Shown one piece after another: positions 7,201 through 14,700 of a stretch of 21,380 nt of DNA. The stretch lies in assembly GCF_902493135.1 (NCBI RefSeq), contig NZ_CABUOD010000056.1, forward strand, positions 1 to 21,380, in the 5' to 3' direction. The translations under genes were made by a program, and so were the position numbers. Numbering within the stretch: position 1 is the first letter of the stretch; each line of letters opens with the position of its first letter. The notes below the pieces were generated by a model that saw only the letters and a list, made by a program, of their open reading frames with translations, ran no database searches and was not told where the DNA came from. This DNA is from an uncultured Parabacteroides sp. Its GTDB lineage: Bacteria; Bacteroidota; Bacteroidia; Bacteroidales; Tannerellaceae.

Positions 7201-8202
7201 CTATTTCCCCTGTAACCAGTCGAATACCGTGCGATAAGCATGGTCGCGCGAGTCCTTTTCTGAAAGTATCAGGTCATGAATTCCGTTCTGTATCGTGTCG
7301 CGCGTAACATAATTGCCCAGTTTCTGTCCGTATTTTTGAATATCGTGCACGTCCAGCACGATGTCGGAAGACAGATATTCGTTATTCCAATCTTTTGTTT
7401 CCGGGAACGACTTGTTTGACGACATCACCAGTACCGGGCAGTCCAGGTCGATCCCTTTCTGTACTGTTTTCTGCGCTTCTTGAATGGCATTTATCCATCC
7501 GGCTTTTTTCGGATGGGCGTTAATCATCTTCCAGTCCGTATTATATTCCCATTCCCCTTTGAACTGTTTGAGCAGGCTGTGGGCGTACGAAGCATCCCCG
7601 TATCCCTGTACGGTCAGGTTAGGAAATAGTTTCCCGATGCAGGAAACTACGGGGATCACGATCTTTTCCATCATCCATCCGAAATTCCAGTCCAGGAAAG
7701 GGCTGTTCAATATCAATCCGTCGACGGGAAGTGTTCCTTTTTTGCTGTTCAGATAATACGGCGTGATCAACCCACCGGTAGAATGCGCCATCAGCAATAT
7801 TTTGTCATTCCCTTCTTCCCTGATAATAGCCAGGGCCGTATCGAGGTCTGCAAAATACTCTTTCAGGCTTTTGCAGAAGAAAGGATTCTGGTTCGGCAAT
7901 ATCGATCGTCCGTACTTGCGGAGGTCCATCGCATAAAAATTGTAGCCGTGGGCATTGGCGCTATCGCCCAGTTGTTTCTGAAAGAAATAATCGTTGTAGC
8001 CATGTATATACAGGATAGCCTGTTTAGTCTCCGGCAGTTGCGGTTTCTTGACAAGCGTGCAGACCACCTTGCCCTCGTAATCGTCCGGCATCTGAATCGT
8101 CCGGCGCAGGTAATTGTCGCCCAGTACGTCCGGAACGTATTGAGCGGAGATGGCAGAAATGAAGAGCAGTGATAAGATTGTAAAAAATAGTTTCCGTGTC
8201 AT
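7201..8202 (-). CDS. Secreted alpha/beta hydrolase (serine aminopeptidase S33 / lysophospholipase-like)
   Basis: This 333-residue protein has a signal peptide (1-20, ending ISA-Q), so it is periplasmic or surface-located. The alpha/beta-hydrolase core is visible: LYIHGYNDYF (about 64-73) supplies the oxyanion strand, MAHSTGG carries the nucleophile S141, and NGIHDL carries the catalytic H309. An acidic residue in the SSDIVLDVHD segment (D280 or D284) is the likely third triad member. The fold resembles the Hydrolase_4/S33 group that includes monoacylglycerol lipases and lysophospholipases, so an ester or lipid substrate is plausible but not shown. It is transcribed divergently from the phosphatase-family gene at 8435, from a promoter with TATCTTTG at 8275-8268. 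The Wzi-like gene lies 112 bases downstream on the same strand and has its own -7 motif. Confidence 0.88.
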   Translation of the reverse strand: MTRKLFFTILSLLFISAISAQYVPDVLGDNYLRRTIQMPDDYEGKVVCTLVKKPQLPETKQAILYIHGYNDYFFQKQLGDSANAHGYNFYAMDLRKYGRSILPNQNPFFCKSLKEYFADLDTALAIIREEGNDKILLMAHSTGGLITPYYLNSKKGTLPVDGLILNSPFLDWNFGWMMEKIVIPVVSCIGKLFPNLTVQGYGDASYAHSLLKQFKGEWEYNTDWKMINAHPKKAGWINAIQEAQKTVQKGIDLDCPVLVMSSNKSFPETKDWNNEYLSSDIVLDVHDIQKYGQKLGNYVTRDTIQNGIHDLILSEKDSRDHAYRTVFDWLQGK

Positions 8203-8267
8203 ATCTGTTTTTTGTTTCTTGATTATTTAACGTATTCGTCCTGGCGTTTGTTGCAGGTCACCGGTTG

Positions 8268-8275
8268 CAAAGATA
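8268..8275 (-). promoter_or_regulatory. -7 element of the alpha/beta hydrolase promoter
   Basis: The minus strand reads TATCTTTG (TAnnTTTG), 65 bases before the start codon. The -33 position would fall inside the first unit of the repeat array at 8289-8372, where only a GGTTGGT stretch is available. Confidence 0.55.
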
Positions 8276-8288
8276 CGATCTTTGTTTT

Positions 8289-8372
8289 TACCAACCTTAT
8301 GGGTTCCACCGTAACCCTATGCTTTACGCCTCCTAACCCTATGGGTTCTGAACCGTAAAGCATAGGGTTTTG
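8289..8372. repeat. Palindromic repeat array, period about 21-22 bases (array 1)
   Basis: Four related words sit at a regular pitch: AACCTTATGGGTT (8293-8305), AACCCTATGCTTTACG (8313-8328), AACCCTATGGGTT (8335-8347) and CGTAAAGCATAGGGTT (8354-8369). Words 2 and 4 are perfect 16-base inverted repeats of each other. Words 1 and 3 are near-palindromes built from the same half-sites. Unit centres fall near 8299, 8319, 8341 and 8362. The array lies between two divergent promoters (8268-8275 minus, 8413-8420 plus). Its function is unknown: a multimeric protein-binding site, a hairpin-forming RNA, or a decayed repetitive element are all possible. Confidence 0.75.
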
Positions 8373-8400
8373 ACCTTTCTTGAAAATCTGGGCAGGATCG

Positions 8401-8420
8401 TTTTTTTTTTTCTAAATTTG
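8401..8420 (+). promoter_or_regulatory. Promoter -7 element with adjacent T11 tract upstream of the phosphatase-family gene
   Basis: TAAATTTG (8413-8420) matches TAnnTTTG and is followed by the start codon at 8435 or 8444. Immediately upstream is an uninterrupted run of 11 T (8401-8411), filling half of the promoter spacer. No consensus TTTG is visible at the -33 position. Confidence 0.6.
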
Positions 8421-8434
8421 CATCGTCTTTATAT

Positions 8435-9664
8435 ATGACCATCATGAAAACATTGTGTTACTTTTTCTTATTTTGCTTTTGCTGCATCCATTTGGCGGCA
8501 AAGAGCCGGAAAGCGGTATTTGTCATAGTGGACGGAGTGCCTGCGGACCAGATCGAGCGTTTGCATACTCCGGCCGTTTTCGATATCGCTTCGAAAGGAG
8601 CTTATGGCCGGGCGTATACGGGCGGTGAGATTGGCGGTTATTCCCAGACTCCGACCATCTCCGCTATCGGATATACCAATCTGCTCACATCGACTTGGTT
8701 CAACAAGCATAATGTGGGAGGCAATTCGAACCTGAAGCCGAACTACAATTACTGGACGCTGTTCCGCATAGCCAAAGAACAACCGCAACCCTGCAAAACA
8801 GCGGTCTATTCAAGCTGGACGGACAACCGTACCGTGTTGTTAGGAGAAGGAAAAGAGGAGACGAACCGTCTGAAGATAGACATCGTAAAAGACGGTTATG
8901 ACCTGGATACCATCCGTTTCCCTCATAAGGAGAAAGACTTGCATGTCTTTGACTATGACGAGAAAGTATCGCTCGAAGCCTCCAAAAGCATCCGTGAGGA
9001 TGCTCCTGATTTGAGTTGGGTGTATCTGTGGTACACGGACGATGCCGGACACATCGCCGGAAATGGCGTTTACTTCGACGAATATGTAAGGAAAGCGGAT
9101 GCGCAAGTCGCCCGTATCTGGGAAGCCGTGAAATACCGGGAAGCCAATTTCGACGAAGAATGGATGGTGGTGGTGACTACAGACCACGGCCGGACGGAAA
9201 ACGGACACGGTCACGGCGGACAGTCTTTGCGCGAGCGGACCACCTGGATTTCAACGAATCTTCCCGTGAACGACTATTTTAACAGCGGCCGGCTTGCCAT
9301 TACGGATATCGCTCCTTCTATTTGCCGCTTTATGGGATTCGAGGTTCCACGGGACGTTTTGTGGGAACAGGATGGAATGCCTTTCATCGGGGATGTCGAT
9401 ATTTGCGGGTTGCAGACTTCCCCATACGATCAGTCGGTCGAGCTCTCCTGGGATTGCTTCTCGGAAAAGGCCGGGGTGACTGTTTATGCCGCGTGCGGCA
9501 ACAAGTTCAAGAACGGCCAGCCGGACGAGTGGATAAAGGTGGCTGCCGTGCCAGCCGCAGCCCGGAAGTATCGGGTCGATTTGACATCCCTTCCCCGATC
9601 GGATTTTTATAAATTCGTATTGGTCACGCCCAATAACCATTTAAACCGTTGGCTGAAACGATAG
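8435..9664 (+). CDS. Secreted alkaline phosphatase-superfamily enzyme (nucleotide pyrophosphatase/phosphodiesterase-like)
   Basis: This protein has up to 409 residues; the in-frame ATG at 8444 (MKTLCYFF) gives a more usual signal peptide and may be the true start. Export is predicted by the hydrophobic segment ending near LAA-K. The metal-binding landmarks of the alkaline phosphatase superfamily are present: VIVDGVPAD with D33, a Thr/Ser nucleophile region QTPTISAIGYTNLL (71-84), YTDDAGHIAG with D202/D203 and H206, TTDHGR with D250/H251, and GHGHGG with H260. It should hydrolyse a phosphodiester, pyrophosphate or phosphomonoester outside the cytoplasm. The last ~75 residues form a small beta-rich domain, possibly fibronectin III-like. 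It is GC-richer than the downstream SusC/SusD genes. It lies 130 bases before the sigma factor gene, which has its own promoter, so PUL membership is doubtful. Confidence 0.87.
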   Translation: MTIMKTLCYFFLFCFCCIHLAAKSRKAVFVIVDGVPADQIERLHTPAVFDIASKGAYGRAYTGGEIGGYSQTPTISAIGYTNLLTSTWFNKHNVGGNSNLKPNYNYWTLFRIAKEQPQPCKTAVYSSWTDNRTVLLGEGKEETNRLKIDIVKDGYDLDTIRFPHKEKDLHVFDYDEKVSLEASKSIREDAPDLSWVYLWYTDDAGHIAGNGVYFDEYVRKADAQVARIWEAVKYREANFDEEWMVVVTTDHGRTENGHGHGGQSLRERTTWISTNLPVNDYFNSGRLAITDIAPSICRFMGFEVPRDVLWEQDGMPFIGDVDICGLQTSPYDQSVELSWDCFSEKAGVTVYAACGNKFKNGQPDEWIKVAAVPAAARKYRVDLTSLPRSDFYKFVLVTPNNHLNRWLKR

Positions 9665-9685
9665 TTATAATAAAGGAGTATCCGG

Positions 9686-9705
9686 TTTCCGGCCTGTCCC
9701 GGAAA
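9686..9705 (+). terminator. Possible terminator hairpin after the phosphatase-family gene
   Basis: TTTCCGG (9686-9692) and CCGGAAA (9699-9705) form a 7-pair stem with a 6-base loop, 21 bases past the stop. There is no T-run after it, so termination is uncertain. Confidence 0.4.
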
Positions 9706-9746
9706 AAGTGCATTTGTTGTTAACAGGCGAAATTAATCCGTTGGAA

Positions 9747-9779
9747 TTTGGGTAATCTCGTTCGTAGAAGCTATTTTTG
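9747..9779 (+). promoter_or_regulatory. Promoter of the ECF sigma factor gene
   Basis: TTTG (9747-9750) and TATTTTTG (9772-9779) are 21 bases apart, matching the housekeeping Bacteroidetes promoter. It therefore looks constitutive rather than sigma-ECF dependent. The implied leader before the ATG at 9795 is only about 8-10 bases. Confidence 0.75.
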
Positions 9780-9794
9780 CAATGCTAACAACAC

Positions 9795-10388
9795 ATGCAC
9801 TTGGAGAATCGGAGAGACATAATAAATCCTTTTGAAATTAATTCGGAAATGAATTTCGGCATCTTTTACAATACGTACTACCAGCGTTTTGTAAGATATG
9901 CCTTCTATTATGTAAATGATTTGCAGGCGGCCGAGGATCTGACGCATGATGCTTTGTTGTACTATTGGGAGAATAAGCAGAAGTTGCCTGCCGATACGGA
10001 TGTCTTGGGATATATACTACAGTCCGTCAAGAACAAATGCCTGAATTACCTGAAGCATATCCAGGTGGAAATCGAATACAGCAAGAACCGTACGGAACTG
10101 CATGATTGGGAAATCACCACCCGCATCCAGACATTGGAAGACGAAAGCTACGGCACGATCTTTTCCAAAGATATAATGAAAATCGTCATGGAGTCTTTGT
10201 CCGAATTGCCGGAGCAGACTCGCCGGATATTCGTGTTGAACCGCCTGGACTATAAATCAAGGAAAGAAATAGCGGCGATCTTAGGCGTTTCCCAACAAAA
10301 GGTGGACTACCATATCAATAAAGCCAACGACCACCTTCTCATGAAACTGAAAGATTACATTCCCCTCGTATTGTTATTCCTGAATTAA
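9795..10388 (+). CDS. ECF-type RNA polymerase sigma factor (Bacteroidetes PUL-associated)
   Basis: This 197-residue sigma-70-family factor contains only regions 2 and 4. Region 2 spans about 24-92 (FYNTYYQRFVRYAFYYV, then AAEDLTHDALLYYWEN for -10 recognition). Region 4 spans about 130-186 (SLSELPEQTRRIFVLNRLDYKSRKEIAAILGVSQQKVDYHINKA), with its helix-turn-helix at KEIAAILGVSQQKVDYHI. This is the layout of Bacteroidetes sigma factors that activate a neighbouring susC/susD pair once their FecR-type partner is triggered. M19 (base 9849) is an alternative start, since many homologues begin just before the FxxYYxR segment and the promoter leaves almost no leader for the first ATG. The FecR gene follows after 262 bases, an unusually wide gap filled by a repeat array. 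Confidence 0.93.
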   Translation: MHLENRRDIINPFEINSEMNFGIFYNTYYQRFVRYAFYYVNDLQAAEDLTHDALLYYWENKQKLPADTDVLGYILQSVKNKCLNYLKHIQVEIEYSKNRTELHDWEITTRIQTLEDESYGTIFSKDIMKIVMESLSELPEQTRRIFVLNRLDYKSRKEIAAILGVSQQKVDYHINKANDHLLMKLKDYIPLVLLFLN

Positions 10389-10408
10389 GCATATGTTTTG
10401 TTTTTCTC

Positions 10409-10518
10409 ATAGCTATGGGAACTTTTTCCCATGCCTGTGAGAAACTTTTCCCAATACGATGAGAATAAATTCTCATGCCGGTGAGAATTTATTCTCACGG
10501 TGTCGGGAATTGGTGAGA
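10409..10518. repeat. Palindromic repeat array, 22-base period (array 2)
   Basis: Self-complementary 18-base units are separated by 4-base spacers. The core units are ATGGGAACTTTTTCCCAT, GTGAGAAACTTTTCCCAA, ATGAGAATAAATTCTCAT and GTGAGAATTTATTCTCAC, with spacers GCCT, TACG and GCCG between them. Degenerate half-units flank the core (TTTTTCTCAT before spacer AGCT; GGGAATTGGTGAGAAA after GGTG). Units 3 and 4 are perfect 8-base arms around a 2-base centre and could also pair with each other. The array fills much of the gap between the sigma and anti-sigma genes. The pitch matches array 1 at 8289-8372, though the words differ. RNA read through it would fold into consecutive small hairpins. Confidence 0.8.
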
Positions 10519-10614
10519 AAAACAAACGAATAGTTCGTAGTATGGGGCTGCCGGCAAAAAATGCTTGCGTTACGTAAAAAAAGTCCGGTTACGGTTGGGA
10601 TTTTTCCCGGATGA

Positions 10615-10649
10615 GTTGCTCTATTTATAGAAACAGGAAAAAGAGCAAC
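10615..10649 (+). promoter_or_regulatory. Hairpin abutting the FecR start codon
   Basis: GTTGCTCT (10615-10622) and AGAGCAAC (10642-10649) are perfect 8-base inverted arms around a 19-base A-rich loop. The second arm ends one base before the ATG at 10651, so folding would place the initiation region against a stem. A role in limiting anti-sigma translation is inference. Confidence 0.45.
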
Positions 10650-10650
10650 G

Positions 10651-11601
10651 ATGCAAATAGATCAACATATACTTATCCGATACTTTCTGAAGCAGGCTTC
10701 GGAAGAAGAAAAGGAGGTGATACGGCAGTGGATTGAAGACAGCGAAGACAACCGCCGGCGTTTTATCCGCGAACGGATTCGCTTCGATGTTTCCATTTTG
10801 GTAGATGAAGCTGCGGTTGAGCCTTCCGCTAAAATAGCTTCCGGCAAGCGTTATCGCCTTCATCCAGCATTGGGTTGGTCTTTGAAAGTGGCCGCTTCGA
10901 TTTTGATTTTATTGGGAAGTTTTTATCTGTATGATCATTACCGGATCGCCCGATTGGCGGAGACTTTCCAGTGCGTATATGTCCCGGCGGGCAACCGCAC
11001 GAACGTCCGGCTTCCGGACGGCACGAATGTCTGGCTGAATGCCAACACGTCCCTCCGCTACCCGATGGCCTTTTCTGACAAGAACCGTGAAATACAATTG
11101 GACGGCGAAGGCTATTTTGAAGTGGCGAAAGATAAAAAGCCTTTTATCGTCAAAACGAGCAAATATGACGTGGAGGTGCTGGGGACAACTTTCAATGTCG
11201 AGGCCTATAAAGATAAGTCGGGTTTTCGGACAATGCTCTATGAAGGTAAAGTCAAACTCTATAATACGAATGACCCGAAAGCGATCTACCTCTCTCCGGG
11301 ACAGACAGCGGAGTTGATGGGTGAATCGTTGCGAGTCGTCCCCACGACGGAGCCTAACAGCTATCGCTGGAAAGACGGCCTGATCTATATCGAAGACAAG
11401 TCTTTTAACGCGATCATGGGACTGTTTGAAAAGTTCTACGATGTGCGGATCGTAGTCAACAACAAAGCTGTACAAGATTTGGGTTATCGCGGGAAGCTCC
11501 GGATATCCGATGGCGTGGACCATGCCTTGCGTGTCCTGCAAAACGACTTCCCATTCAAGTACAAGCGGGATGAAGAGAGAAACATCATCTATATTAACTG
11601 A
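10651..11601 (+). CDS. FecR-family anti-sigma factor (transmembrane, DUF4974 C-terminus)
   Basis: This 316-residue inner-membrane regulator is the partner of the upstream ECF sigma factor. The cytoplasmic N-terminal ~75 residues (IRYFLKQASEEEKEVIRQWIEDSEDNR) form the sigma-binding helices. A single transmembrane helix spans about 76-95 (WSLKVAASILILLGSFYLYD). The periplasmic FecR domain covers about 107-205, with YVPAGNRTNVRLPDGTNVWLNANTSLRYP, then DGEGYFEVAKDKKPFIVKT and VEVLGTTFNVEAY, all diagnostic. The C-terminal ~70 residues (LIYIEDKSFNAIMGLFEKFYDVRIVV...GKLRISDGVDHALRVLQ) are the DUF4974/STN-like domain that contacts the SusC signalling domain. By family logic it holds the sigma factor inactive until substrate-loaded SusC triggers it. 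It has the same GC-rich look as the sigma gene and differs from the SusC gene 130 bases downstream. Confidence 0.94.
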   Translation: MQIDQHILIRYFLKQASEEEKEVIRQWIEDSEDNRRRFIRERIRFDVSILVDEAAVEPSAKIASGKRYRLHPALGWSLKVAASILILLGSFYLYDHYRIARLAETFQCVYVPAGNRTNVRLPDGTNVWLNANTSLRYPMAFSDKNREIQLDGEGYFEVAKDKKPFIVKTSKYDVEVLGTTFNVEAYKDKSGFRTMLYEGKVKLYNTNDPKAIYLSPGQTAELMGESLRVVPTTEPNSYRWKDGLIYIEDKSFNAIMGLFEKFYDVRIVVNNKAVQDLGYRGKLRISDGVDHALRVLQNDFPFKYKRDEERNIIYIN

Positions 11602-11649
11602 TAAAATCGATTTGCCTATGAGGAAGGACACATGAGAAACACGTAAAAA

Positions 11650-11683
11650 AGAACCGGCAGTTGCGCCAACAACCACCGGCTCT
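11650..11683 (+). promoter_or_regulatory. Interrupted hairpin in the leader region of the SusC gene
   Basis: AGA-CCGG-GTTG pairs with CAAC-CCGG-TCT across one single and one double mismatch, around the loop CGCCAA, 48 bases before the SusC start. No T-run follows, so it is not a standard terminator. It may be a leader structure of the susC mRNA or an attenuation or processing site between fecR and susC. Confidence 0.4.
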
Positions 11684-11731
11684 CCAGTACATTTATAATA
11701 TACTTATTAATTTAAAATCAATCACAAAGGT

Positions 11732-14700
11732 ATGAAAAAACTTTTTTTATCCGACTCTTTGCCTAAAAAAGATTCGGGAAGAAAACAAATATGTAGAGTT
11801 ATGAAGTTAACAGCGAGTTTTCTACTATTATGTTCATGTTTCGCTTTTGCCAGCCAGGCAAATTCTCAAAATGCGAAAGTCAGTTTGAATAAAACCCAAG
11901 TAGAATTGGAGGATGTTTTGAATGAGATTGAAAATCAAACGGATTATCTGTTTGTTTCAAATCGGGATGTCGATTTGAAAAGGAGGGTTTCTGTGCGAGT
12001 GAAAAACAAACCTGTCCAAGATGTTTTAAGTAAGGTGCTGAAAAATACAGGAGTTACCTTTTCTGTAGAGGGTGTGAATATTATCTTAGCTTCTAAATTA
12101 CCGGTAACAACAATGGCTCAACAGCAAAATAAGATTGTTACAGGGAGGATAATGGATCAAAATGGTGAGCCGATCATTGGGGCAAACGTTGTGGAGAAAG
12201 GGACAACGAATGGGACGATAACAGATATGGATGGGAAATATTCCTTAAATGTGATTTCTAATTCAACCTTAATAGTCTCTTATATAGGTTATAAATCACA
12301 AGAAATAAAAGTCGGTGGACGTAACAAGCTTGATCTCGTATTAACGGAAGATATGGAGCATTTGGATGAAGTGATAGTAGTAGGGTATGGCTCTATGAAG
12401 AAAAGTAGTTTGACTGGATCTGTTACAACGGTGGAAACTGAAAAGTTAGAAGGTTTTCCTTCTGTTAATGTCGTGGACGCATTGCAAGGGAGGGCTGCCG
12501 GTGTTTATATTAATCCATCTCGGCAGCCGGGGGAAGATCCTACTATTCGGATTCGCGGAACACGTTCTTTTAATGCATCAAATTCGCCTTTGTTAATTGT
12601 TGATGGTATGCCGGGGTCGTGGGAAAATCTTAGTTCTGAAGATATTGAATCGATGGAGATTTTAAAAGATGCCGCTGCTACGGCCATTTATGGTTCGAGG
12701 GCTGCTAATGGTGTTATTTTGATTACTACGAAGTCTGCAAAAAAAGGAGGCAAATTGTCTATCGAATTGAATTCTTATGTCGGACTGAATAAGTATGATT
12801 TTGTGGATATGCAATCTCCTGAAAAATACAATGCGATGATTCGGGATGTGATGCGTTATCAATCACATGGATTAAATAAGGAGGCTTGGGAAAATTCCGA
12901 TATCGATTTGCAGCGCGGGCTGGAGATGTTCAATAGTTTATGGGCTGATAATTATTATAACAGAGGTATTTCATTCGATTGGCAAGATGCGTTGTTCAAT
13001 AGTTCAAGTTTGACAACCGGTCATAATATCAGTATTGGACAATCAACAGATAAGCTTTCTTATAAATTGTCTTATAGTTTCCAAGATGATAATTCTTATT
13101 ATAAGACAATGAATTTTCAGCGTCATATATTAAATAATAATGTGAAAGTAAAGTTGGCAAAGTGGATGGATTTGGGATTGATTACCCGTTTAAGCATACG
13201 CGATATGGGCGGTTGGCCTGGTAATATGTGGGATAATTATAGACGTATGACTCCATTTGAAACCCCTTATATTGACGAAGATCCCAAAAACGGACTAAAG
13301 GATGTTGTCGGAAAGGAAAAGTTCGTGAATGCTTTATTGAATTATGAAGATGGGAATTTTGTAAATGACCGCACGAATAAACGTGCAGATATCATTCTGA
13401 CTGCTAATATCCGTCCTTTCTCTTGGTTGACTTTTACGACTAATTTGAAGTTGGATTATAAAGAATCGAGTAATGGTAAATATTATGATTCGAAAACAAG
13501 TGAGCAAAATTTGGGATATAATTTTGCTTCATTCAATAAAGGATCTGATTCGGGATATACTTGGAATGGTATTTTGAATTTTGATAAGTCGTTCGGCTCA
13601 CACCATTTGATGGCAACAGCTGTATTGGAGGCACAAGAAAGTAAAGGAGAAAGTGTCGAGGCTTCTTCACAAGATATTCCTGCCAAATATATGGATTATC
13701 ATTTTTTATCATCAGGTATTGTGAATCAGAAAGTATCTTCTGACTATTGGAAATCGAATCTGTTGTCGTATATGTTCCGTTTACAATATGAATTTAAAGA
13801 CCGTTATTTGTTTAATGTGGCTATCCGTACGGATGGTTCTTCAAAATTGGCGGAAGGTAACAAATGGAGGAGTTTCCCTTCTGCTGCTATTGCTTGGAGA
13901 ATGTCTGAAGAAGGTTTCTTGAAAGATTCTAAAGTCGTGTCCAATTTGAAATTGAGATTAAGTTATGGCGAAATCGGAAATCAGGCGATTGATTCTTATC
14001 AAACCATGACACGTTTGAAATCAAAGACCTATTCATGGGCAGGAAACGGATTTTATACCTGGCAACCCGATGGGTTAGCCAATAAAGGCTTGGGCTGGGA
14101 AGTGTCGAAAACATGGAATGCAGGCGTCGATTTTGGCCTTTTGAATAATTTGTTAGGTGGCACGTTTGAGTTTTATCGTACACGGAATGAAGGTTTGTTG
14201 TTGACACGTACTTTGCCTGAAACAACAGGATTCGGAACATTGTGGCAAAATATTGGAACTACACAAAATCAGGGTGTTGAAGCAACAATCAATGTAAATC
14301 CGATTCGTAATAAGCATTTGAATTGGAGCTTGACGGGAACGGCAACGCGTAATTGGAACAAAATTGTGGATTTGGTTGATGGAAAAGATGACAGAAACTC
14401 AAGCCGGTTTATAGGGCAACCGATAAGCGTCTTTTTCAACTATGAAAAAATAGGTATTTGGCAATTGGATGAATTGGAGGAAGCTAAAAAATACAAACAA
14501 GAGCCAGGCCAAATAAAGATTAAAGATGTAGATGGGGATGGAAAAATAACGGATAGTGATAAAGTAATAATAGGACAAAAAGAACCTAAAGTTATAGCTT
14601 CCATTCAAAATAGTTTAGCCTATAAGGATTGGGATTTCTCATTCAATTTGGTTGGGCAGTTCGGACACATAATAGAAGCAGGTAATTACACGGCTGAATG

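Noticed and set aside
8289..8372. CRISPR-like array
   Set aside because: Units are palindromic, with 4-base spacers and varying words. A CRISPR array needs near-identical repeats with long unique spacers, and no cas genes are present.
10409..10518. Simple intrinsic terminator of the sigma gene
   Set aside because: There are several consecutive weak, AT-rich palindromes without a terminal T-run; the regular 22-base pitch is not explained by a terminator.
10909..11676. Minus-strand open frame of 255 codons opposite fecR
   Set aside because: FecR on the plus strand has full domain evidence; the antisense product shows no family features.
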